22,061 nt of DNA, from NCBI GenBank assembly GCA_016293805.1, contig JAEDDI010000031.1, positions 1 to 22,061 of the forward strand. Reading direction: 5' to 3'. A program made the position numbers and the translations under genes. Position 1 is the first letter of the stretch, and every line of letters starts with the position of its first letter. Positions 15,458 to 22,061 of this stretch are shown here, piece after piece. A model generated the notes under the pieces. The model was not told where the DNA came from. It worked only from the letters and a program-made list of their open reading frames with translations, and did not search any database. Origin of the DNA: Bacillota bacterium (GTDB taxonomy: Bacteria > Bacillota > Clostridia > Peptostreptococcales > Anaerovoracaceae).

Positions 15458-15458
15458 A

Positions 15459-17411
15459 TTACATTTCCAGGAACTCTTCCTCGGTTATTACCGGAATTCC
15501 CAGTTCCCTCGCCTTTCTGTTTTTTGATGATGAGGACGAGCTGTCGTTGTTTATAAGGTATGATGTTCTGCTGCTGACAGAACCTGCAACCTTTCCGCCT
15601 CTGTCCTCTATTTCTTTTTTGAGTGCATCTCTGTTCGCAAATGAATTGAGACTTCCCGTTATAACAAAAGTTTTTCCTTCAAGATCCTGAATAGTATCAG
15701 CCTCGTGGGCCTCCTCAAATTCTATGTATGAAAGAAGATCTTCTATCTTCGCCCTGTTATCGCCGTCTGCAAAGTAGTCAGCAAAATCCCCTGCCATAAC
15801 ATCACCTATACCATTAATTCCCATTAGTTCCTCTCTGGTCAGGTTTACTATTTTGTCCCAGTCATACCCGCATGCTTTTGCCACTGTCTTCGCAGTAGCT
15901 GTTCCAAAGTTTGGAACACCAAGTCCGTAAAGCAGTCTGGCACAGTCTGTTTTTCTTGCCGCTTCACAGGATGCCAGGATATTTCTGCAGGACTTTTCAC
16001 CGAATCCTTCCATGGAAGAGATCTCATCTTTGTATCTGTCGAGTCTGAAGAAATCCGCATATGTCCTGATAAATCCCCTCGACACGAATTTTTCTATTGT
16101 CTGCTCGCTCATGCCGTCTATATTCATCGCATCCCTTGATGCAAAGTGGGCAAATCCTTTGACATGCTTTGCCTGACAGTCCGGATTCATACAGACAAGC
16201 ACTCTGGCATCGTTATCCTCACGGATTTTTGTCCTTCCACCGCAGACAGGACATGTATCAGGAATGACAATGGTGCCGCTTCCGGTATTATTCCTTAGTA
16301 CCTGCGGAATAATCATATTGGCCTTATAGACTTCTATCTCGTCTCCCTCTCCAAGTTTCAGCTGCTGCATTATAGAAAGGTTGTGAACCGACGCTCTTGA
16401 TACACTTGTTCCCTCAAGCTGCACAGGTTCGAATACTGCCACCGGATTTATAAGACCTGTTCTTGACGGTGACCACTCTATTCCTATAAGTTTTGTGACA
16501 GCAGTCTCATCCTGCCACTTGAATGCAATCGCATCACGCGGATATTTGGATGTTTCTCCAAGCGACTGCCCATACTCTATATCATCAAATGTGAACACAA
16601 GTCCGTCCGAAGGGATATCGTAATTCCTGACCTCCCCGGCATACCACTTCACCGCCTCAGCGACGTTTTCCCTTGTTACCATTTTTCTTTCAACTGCAGC
16701 AAATCCCTGATCTGAAAGCCATGTCAGCTGATAATCTCTTGAATTTCTGAAATCAACTCCATCCGCCTCGACAAGGGTGAATGCAAGGAAATCAACTCCG
16801 CGCTTGGCCGCAACAGATGAATCAAGCTGCCTTACAGTCCCGCTGCACAGATTCCTCGGATTCTTGTATTTTGCATCCACATCTTCCAGTGTACTGTTTA
16901 TATATTCAAAGCGTGAATACGTTATGTGCGCCTCACCTCTGAGTACAAGCCTTCCCTTGAACGGAATCTCCTTTGGCAGGTTTCTGAAAGTTCTCGCATT
17001 GGAGGTAATAACTTCTCCGATATCTCCGTTTCCCCTTGTTACCGCCTTTGTCAGTATCCCGTTCTCGTAAGTCAGAACTGTTGTTATTCCATCTACCTTC
17101 CACGAAAGAATACCCTTTCTGTCTCCTATGAAGTCCTTAAGAACCTCAATATCCTTGGTTTTGTCAAGGGACAGCATCCTCTTGGGATGTCTCTCTTTGG
17201 GAAGCTCGCTCATAACTTCATACCCGACATTATGAACAGGACTGTCCGGAAGTATTATACCAGTCTTTTTTTCGAGAGCTTCAAGCTCATCGTAGAGAGC
17301 ATCATATTCGGCATTTGTCATAAGTTCAATGTCTTCCTGCTCGTATGCTCTTCTTGCCTCGTTAAGAATTCTTACCTTCTCTTCAATTATTTTTCTCATG
17401 GCTTCCCTCAT
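15459..17411 (-). CDS. ligA: NAD+-dependent DNA ligase LigA
   Basis: 650 residues. Seals nicks in DNA using NAD+. Domain Ia with NAEYDALYDELEALE (about 33-47) and PDSP; adenylation domain with catalytic Lys105 in SWKVDG, RGE (158-160), DGLVFTFDD (motif IV) and AIAFKWQDE (motif V); OB fold with WSPSRTGLINPVAVFEPV; a four-Cys zinc finger (C387, C390, C407, C412); helix-hairpin-helix repeats; a C-terminal BRCT domain (about 575-650). Several motifs deviate from the common form: WKVDGITTVL in place of the usual KxDGxA, and HPKRMLSLDKT in place of HxxPMLSL. It may be the sole ligase or a divergent second copy. Its ATG overlaps the pcrA stop (ATGA). A second ATG at 17399 has GAGGG at ideal spacing and may be the true start. 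Confidence 0.94.
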   Translation of the reverse strand: MREAMRKIIEEKVRILNEARRAYEQEDIELMTNAEYDALYDELEALEKKTGIILPDSPVHNVGYEVMSELPKERHPKRMLSLDKTKDIEVLKDFIGDRKGILSWKVDGITTVLTYENGILTKAVTRGNGDIGEVITSNARTFRNLPKEIPFKGRLVLRGEAHITYSRFEYINSTLEDVDAKYKNPRNLCSGTVRQLDSSVAAKRGVDFLAFTLVEADGVDFRNSRDYQLTWLSDQGFAAVERKMVTRENVAEAVKWYAGEVRNYDIPSDGLVFTFDDIEYGQSLGETSKYPRDAIAFKWQDETAVTKLIGIEWSPSRTGLINPVAVFEPVQLEGTSVSRASVHNLSIMQQLKLGEGDEIEVYKANMIIPQVLRNNTGSGTIVIPDTCPVCGGRTKIREDNDARVLVCMNPDCQAKHVKGFAHFASRDAMNIDGMSEQTIEKFVSRGFIRTYADFFRLDRYKDEISSMEGFGEKSCRNILASCEAARKTDCARLLYGLGVPNFGTATAKTVAKACGYDWDKIVNLTREELMGINGIGDVMAGDFADYFADGDNRAKIEDLLSYIEFEEAHEADTIQDLEGKTFVITGSLNSFANRDALKKEIEDRGGKVAGSVSSRTSYLINNDSSSSSSKNRKARELGIPVITEEEFLEM

Positions 17412-19606
17412 CTTTTTTCAAGCGGTGCAATATCCGCAGCAAGTTTTTTAATTCCTTCACTGTCAAAGTCTACAGATACTATTTTCCCTCCGGCGCTTAC
17501 CACTGTTCCTTCTCCGAACTTTGGATGGCAGACCCTGTCACCTTCCGCATAAATCTGTGAAGTTTTTTCTTCATGAATTGCTTTCTTCGCAGTTACATAT
17601 GAATTGAACGGTTTTGGAGCGGGAGGCTTTTCAAATCCGTCAAACCCGTCTCCGAATCCATATCTGTCATATTTCTTCTCTTCGTATATACTGTCTCCGT
17701 CAAGATACTTTCTGTCTATCTCGCGTAGAAACATCGATTCTCTGGTATAATCTGTTCTGCCGTACATGGTTCTGAGTTTTGCACTGCTGAGAAAAAGCCT
17801 CTCCTTTGCTCTGGTCATTCCCACATAGCACAGCCTTCTCTCTTCTTCTATCCTTTCAGAAGAATCGAGCGATCTCCATCCCGGAAACAGACCATCTTCC
17901 ATCCCCGGCATAAAAACAACAGGAAATTCAAGACCCTTTGCAGAATGCATTGTCATAAGGACAACGGCATCTTCAGATGAATCGTGATTGTCTATATCCG
18001 AAAGAAGCGCAAGCCTTTCCATGAACTCCGGAAGCGATATATCCGGGTCTTCTTCCTCCATATCCAGTATTACAGATTTAAATTCAAGTATATTCTCAAT
18101 CCTGCCTTCTGCCTCAACACTGCCCTGCGCTTCCAGTGCAGCAAAATATCCGCTGTCACGCAGAATTCCATCATATATATCAGATACTCTCAGATTATCC
18201 TGCTCTTTTGAATACTTCAGTATCATATCGGTAAACTGCGATATAGCAGAAGCTGCCTTTGAAGAAAGCCCTGACCTTATCTCTTCATCAGTCAGCACTT
18301 CAAACAGGCTTGTGCCCCTTACATCTGCAAGCACCTGCAGTTTACCCAGGGACTTTGATCCTATGCCCCTCTTTGGCTCGTTTATTATTCTCATGAGCGC
18401 TATATCGTCCTTCGGCGTACTTACAACCCTCATGTAGCTCATGATATCCTTGATTTCCTTGCGGTCATAATACCTGAGCCCACCAAGCACTCTGTAGGGT
18501 ATATCCTTTTTTGAAAGTGCCTCTTCGAATGTTCTCGACTGGGCATTTGTCCTGTATAGAACGGCAAAATCCTTCCACCTGCACTCATCCGCCATCATAT
18601 CAATCTGCCTTGCTATGAATGCGGCCTCGTCTCTTTCGGTATCAAGTCGCGCATATGTTATTTTATGTCCCGGCTGCGCGCTTGTCCACAGCTTTTTGTT
18701 TTTTCTTCCTCTGTTCAATGATATGACACTGTGAGCCGCCTCTATTATATTCCCTGTCGACCTGTAGTTCTGTTCCAGCTTGATTACTTTCGTGTTCTTA
18801 AAATCCTTCTCGAAATCAAGTATGTTGGAGATATCCGCTCCTCTCCACTGATATATGCACTGGTCATCATCACCCACCACACATATGTTTCTGTATTTTT
18901 CAGAAAGAAGCCGTATGAATCTGTACTGAACAGCATTGGTATCCTGGTATTCATCCACCATAATATATCTGAATCTCTCCTGGTATTCTGACAGAACATC
19001 TTCATTTTCCTCAAACAGCCTTACTGTATTCAAAAGAAGATCGTCAAAATCCATGGCATCGTTGTGACGCAGCGCCTTCTGATATCCTGAAAATACATCA
19101 TATATCGGCTTGGTCCTGAAATTAATTCCTTCTCTTTTTTTATAATCTTCGCAGTCAAGCCCTCTGTTTTTGTACGATGATATTATGGAAAGCAAATATG
19201 CCGGAGTCAGTTTACTGTCATCCAGTTTCATTCCTTTGATAAGCTGTTTTATCAGCGCCTTCTGGTCTGCAGGATCGTAAACAGCAAATCCGGATGTATA
19301 CCCAAGTCTCTCTGCGTGCTTCCTAAGGATACGCAGACATGCTGAATGAAATGTAAGTATCCACATTCCATTTGTATTTCCAACCAGTTTCTCCACTCTC
19401 TCCCGCATTTCTGCTGCAGCCTTGTTTGTAAAAGTAACGGCAAGTATGTTCCACGGAGCTATCCCCTCATCAGTTATAAGATGTGCTATCCTGTGTGTCA
19501 TTGTTCCGGTCTTGCCGCTTCCTGCACCTGCAAGTATCAGAAGAGGCCCGTCCCTGTGAAATACGGCCTCTCTCTGTTTGTCATTTAATTGATCATATAT
19601 TCCCAT
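17408..19606 (-). CDS. pcrA: ATP-dependent DNA helicase PcrA/UvrD
   Basis: 732 residues, a typical superfamily 1A 3'-5' helicase used in nucleotide excision repair, replication restart and transcription-replication conflict. Q motif LNDKQREAV (7-15), Walker A AGAGSGKT (26-33), motif Ia TFTNKAAAEM (58-67), motif II VDEYQD (217-222), motif III GDDDQCIYQWRGA, motif IV EQNYRST, motif V VVLMTMHSAKGLEF and motif VI VGMTRAKERL. The C-terminal tail (GDRVCHPKFGEGTVVSAGG) is the Tudor-like module by which PcrA contacts RNA polymerase. Its start codon overlaps the stop of the preceding surface-protein gene (TGATG), and the ribosome binding site is weak, so translation may be coupled. Confidence 0.97.
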   Translation of the reverse strand: MGIYDQLNDKQREAVFHRDGPLLILAGAGSGKTGTMTHRIAHLITDEGIAPWNILAVTFTNKAAAEMRERVEKLVGNTNGMWILTFHSACLRILRKHAERLGYTSGFAVYDPADQKALIKQLIKGMKLDDSKLTPAYLLSIISSYKNRGLDCEDYKKREGINFRTKPIYDVFSGYQKALRHNDAMDFDDLLLNTVRLFEENEDVLSEYQERFRYIMVDEYQDTNAVQYRFIRLLSEKYRNICVVGDDDQCIYQWRGADISNILDFEKDFKNTKVIKLEQNYRSTGNIIEAAHSVISLNRGRKNKKLWTSAQPGHKITYARLDTERDEAAFIARQIDMMADECRWKDFAVLYRTNAQSRTFEEALSKKDIPYRVLGGLRYYDRKEIKDIMSYMRVVSTPKDDIALMRIINEPKRGIGSKSLGKLQVLADVRGTSLFEVLTDEEIRSGLSSKAASAISQFTDMILKYSKEQDNLRVSDIYDGILRDSGYFAALEAQGSVEAEGRIENILEFKSVILDMEEEDPDISLPEFMERLALLSDIDNHDSSEDAVVLMTMHSAKGLEFPVVFMPGMEDGLFPGWRSLDSSERIEEERRLCYVGMTRAKERLFLSSAKLRTMYGRTDYTRESMFLREIDRKYLDGDSIYEEKKYDRYGFGDGFDGFEKPPAPKPFNSYVTAKKAIHEEKTSQIYAEGDRVCHPKFGEGTVVSAGGKIVSVDFDSEGIKKLAADIAPLEKR

Positions 19607-22061
19607 CAGCCTGCCTTGTATGTCCTGTAATCTGTGTAACTTCTGACACCTCCAAATACCGAATAGCTTGATATGCTTACGGTATACGTTCCCTTAACCT
19701 TAACCGGGAATGTGTATGATGTCTTTGAATTTGATGTAATTATCTTTGTATATGTTTTTCCGTTTGCATTCAGCCTTACTCTGTATCCTGACACTGATGA
19801 AAGTTTCCTCCACTTTGCCGTAACCTTCTGCGTAGATTTATTCCTTGAAAGAGCAGTCATCGTCGGTTTGCTTATATATGTCTTTGTCGTAACAGCAGAG
19901 TAGACTCTCCTGCCTTCAATTAACGAATATGAATAAAGCCTGATTCTGTATGATTTGGTAACCTTCGGTGTAAACGTGCAGCTTGCAGATGAAGCTGACA
20001 TATATTTCGTATATGTCCTGCTTCCTACAGTCATCTGCACCTTAAATCCGTCCACACTTGTCATCTTCTTCCATTTAACTGTCACCTTTCCGGCACTGTT
20101 TTTGGATGCTGATGAGTATACCGGTTTTGATATATATGTCCTGTAGGTTGATGCTGACTGTATTTTTTCGCCGTCTATATACGTGAAAGTCGATATCCTG
20201 ACTCTGTATGATTTGGTTACATTCTGTGTAAATGTCACAGATGTCCTGTCGGCAGAATCAATTTCTTCAGTATATTTCTTTCCTCCTGTTATAAGTACGA
20301 CTGTATATCCGTCGACACCCTCAACCCTGTTCCAAGATGCTGTTACATGATTCGAAGCCTTTGTCACCGAAGACAGATATGTCTTGGCAGCTTTTGCACT
20401 GCTGATTCGCACATCCTTTATTTCTTCAAGCGTTTCCTTTGAAATCGTAAATGAATCCCCGCTCATGTTTTCAAGGATGTATTCTATATCGGATGCCGTG
20501 AGTCTGTATGTCACATCTTTCATTACAGCGGCAACAGCATCAGTTTTCTGAAGAAGCTTTTCCGATACAGCTAATGAATCCTGATCGGACTTAATAACAA
20601 GTGTAATGAATGTATCTTCAATTCCCTCAGAGGCAGCAGTCCCCCTTATTCTTTCAATATATGAAATGACTGTCGAATCGTCAAATCCCGATGGGATTTC
20701 GATTGAGGCTGAAACCCTGCTCTGGTCTGTAACTTCCATGGATATAACATGGTCAGAGTATTCATATACAGTTGTTACAACTATTCCTGTAACCTTACCT
20801 TCCGCGTCCTTTGTTGTCTTAGAAGTCCTTGTAACCTTGTTCCCTGCCTTGTCACTTCCCTCTGACACAACTTTTGTAACAGAATTTCCTGCATCGTCTT
20901 TTTCGATGTCAGATGTCTCTCTCCCGTATGTCACCGAAACTTCAACCTTCCATATGCCGGATGATTCAGCCGCATCATATCCGAATGCAGTCAGCGCCGA
21001 AACATCTGTGCTGAAGGTTCCGCCCTTGACAAAACCTGACAGGCCATATGCCGCACATGCCGCATACCGGCTCTGTGAATACATTCCGCCTGTGAATGTA
21101 CCGCCTGTAACACCTATTTTCTTAACAGCAGATGATTTGTCTTCGGAATACACCCAAAGTCCCATGCCGTAATCACTTCTGAATGTACCGCCTGATATTT
21201 TCAGTTCAATGTTCCCCGCAAATTCATCGGATCCTATTACTGCTACAGCAGCTCCATCACTGCTGGCTCCGTTATTATCAGCACTGCTGCCGGGTGCCGG
21301 AGTTCCTCCTGCTGCTATATATACATCCTCATCACCTGAAGGCGATATCTCAAGACTGCCTGCAACCTGAGTTATTCCATTTGAGCCCGTTATCTTTCCG
21401 CCTTTGATTACTGTTGATCCATCCTGCGCAAGGTATATTGCAGTATCTGAAGCTGATATTGTACCGCCATTGATTATTACGTCAGATTTTCCGCCGTTTT
21501 CCTCATCACTCGTTATAATTGCGGCATCGCTTCCGGTTCCTGTTACAGTCCCTCCGTTCATTACAAAACCAGCTCCGTCCCCTGCGACTACAACAGAATT
21601 TCTGAGAATTCCGTCAGTGAGAGTACCCATGCAGCTTCCTATAACCGCAAGAGAGGCTGTCGTTCCTGAAATCTCTCCGCCAAAAATATTCACGTTTGAT
21701 TTTTCTCTGGTCTCAATTCCGTATTTCCCGCTTACAGCACCGCCTGATACATTTACTTCAGCACCGCTGTATGCATATATTCCATCGTTTTCATTGCCGT
21801 TAATCTCTCCGCCTGTCATCGTAAAGGCTGCTCTGCCGCTGTCGCTTCCATTGAGAAACACTCCAACAGCAGAAGACTCTATAACACCGCCGGACATTGT
21901 AATATCTGCGGGCAGACCTCTTACACCGACCTTTGCAGTTATGCTTCCTCCGGTAATATTGACCTTGGAAGACCTCTTGGCATATATTCCATATGCGTAC
22001 TCATCAGCAGGATTGTATGAATTACTGATTGTGCCGCCTGCCAGTGTGAATGACCCGTTTG
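19606..22061 (-). CDS. Large repetitive surface/secreted protein, 5' end cut by right edge
   Basis: The frame is open without a stop all the way to 22061, so the first Met at 21897 is internal and the true start lies outside the window; at least 818 residues are visible. Three regions: (1) 12 spaced GG-[hydrophobic or polar]-I/V/F repeats (GGTISN, GGSITA, GGEING, GGTFTG and others), rich in Gly, Ser, Asn and Val, typical of a right-handed parallel beta-helix; (2) a linker of about 190 residues with an acidic/Lys repeat and an amphipathic C-terminal part; (3) three tandem fibronectin-III-like units. There is no LPXTG motif or C-terminal membrane anchor, so attachment, if any, lies at the unseen N-terminus. 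Probably an exported adhesin-like or glycan-associated protein; ligand unknown. Confidence 0.85.
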   Translation of the reverse strand, partial: NGSFTLAGGTISNSYNPADEYAYGIYAKRSSKVNITGGSITAKVGVRGLPADITMSGGVIESSAVGVFLNGSDSGRAAFTMTGGEINGNENDGIYAYSGAEVNVSGGAVSGKYGIETREKSNVNIFGGEISGTTASLAVIGSCMGTLTDGILRNSVVVAGDGAGFVMNGGTVTGTGSDAAIITSDEENGGKSDVIINGGTISASDTAIYLAQDGSTVIKGGKITGSNGITQVAGSLEISPSGDEDVYIAAGGTPAPGSSADNNGASSDGAAVAVIGSDEFAGNIELKISGGTFRSDYGMGLWVYSEDKSSAVKKIGVTGGTFTGGMYSQSRYAACAAYGLSGFVKGGTFSTDVSALTAFGYDAAESSGIWKVEVSVTYGRETSDIEKDDAGNSVTKVVSEGSDKAGNKVTRTSKTTKDAEGKVTGIVVTTVYEYSDHVISMEVTDQSRVSASIEIPSGFDDSTVISYIERIRGTAASEGIEDTFITLVIKSDQDSLAVSEKLLQKTDAVAAVMKDVTYRLTASDIEYILENMSGDSFTISKETLEEIKDVRISSAKAAKTYLSSVTKASNHVTASWNRVEGVDGYTVVLITGGKKYTEEIDSADRTSVTFTQNVTKSYRVRISTFTYIDGEKIQSASTYRTYISKPVYSSASKNSAGKVTVKWKKMTSVDGFKVQMTVGSRTYTKYMSASSASCTFTPKVTKSYRIRLYSYSLIEGRRVYSAVTTKTYISKPTMTALSRNKSTQKVTAKWRKLSSVSGYRVRLNANGKTYTKIITSNSKTSYTFPVKVKGTYTVSISSYSVFGGVRSYTDYRTYKAG
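19609..20385 (-). repeat. Three tandem fibronectin-III-like repeats in the surface protein
   Basis: Each unit is about 86 codons: 20385-20128, 20127-19870 and 19869-19609. Each has a W-[NRK]-[RK] strand motif after a V-T-[AV] strand (VTASWNRV, VTVKWKKM, VTAKWRKL), then GY/GF-x-V, K-x-YT, a T-F-x-x-x-V block, a Y-x-[VI]-[RS]-[IL] strand and a closing T-Y-x-x-Y/K segment. The first two units end in TYISKP, the link to the next unit. The units differ at many positions, so the array is old. Confidence 0.85.
21010..22061 (-). repeat. GG-x-[IVF] beta-helix-like repeats in the surface protein
   Basis: Twelve degenerate copies of a turn motif, [hydrophobic]-x-GG-x-[IVF]-x-[GSAN], spaced mostly 20-35 residues apart, continuing past the right edge. 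The regular GG turns followed by a short strand are characteristic of parallel beta-helix rungs. Spacing is irregular, with Ser/Asn/Asp-rich insertions, especially a GTPAPGSSADNNGASSDG loop. Confidence 0.75.

Noticed and set aside
21895..21897. ATG at 21897 as the start of the surface protein
   Set aside because: The same frame continues without a stop to the window end with the same GG-repeat pattern (GGTISN, GGSITA), and no signal peptide follows this Met.

Overview
The window reads as a chromosomal segment of a low-to-mid GC, anaerobic Gram-positive bacterium of the Clostridia. Evidence: the conserved Firmicute block SRP RNA - dnaX - ybaB - recR, a one-polypeptide pyruvate:ferredoxin oxidoreductase, strong AGGAGG-type ribosome binding sites, sigma-A promoters, and AgrC/LytS-like kinases paired with LytTR regulators. 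I cannot fix the genus. No transposase, integrase, tRNA, CRISPR array or phage gene was seen.

Left third (1-7811): a duplicated signalling and transport locus. Two closely similar NhaC-family transporters (391-1899 +; 4185-5696 -) are interleaved with two LytTR response regulator / GHKL sensor kinase pairs (3998-1996 - and 7811-5836 -). A further gene, cut by the left edge, runs leftward from 55. Four promoters were examined here. Three carry copies of a short motif centred on TGCGAA, upstream of a TATAAT-like -10 that lacks a good -35. At the left-edge gene and at regulator 2 two copies lie exactly 21 bp apart, which is the two-helical-turn direct-repeat geometry known for LytTR-domain proteins. 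The promoter of regulator 1 lacks the motif and has a TTGACA -35 instead. Kinase 2 keeps its phospho-acceptor His box but has lost the N-box Asn residues and the glycine-rich G box that bind ATP, whereas kinase 1 has both. The locus therefore looks like a two-branch circuit with one active kinase and one probable pseudokinase, controlling two paralogous ion-coupled transporters and the left-edge gene. This is the strongest candidate for something undescribed.

Middle (7949-14416), all leftward: pyruvate:ferredoxin oxidoreductase with its own promoter, hairpin leader and terminator; then recR, ybaB and dnaX as a replication/repair operon (transcribed dnaX to ybaB to recR), with the SRP RNA directly upstream of dnaX.

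Right (14495-22061), all leftward and tightly packed with overlapping or almost touching genes: a large repetitive secreted or surface protein open to the right edge (GG-rich beta-helix-like repeats followed by three fibronectin-III-like repeats), pcrA helicase, ligA DNA ligase and a HypE/PurM-like AIR synthase family protein. The coupling of a surface protein to housekeeping repair genes is unusual.
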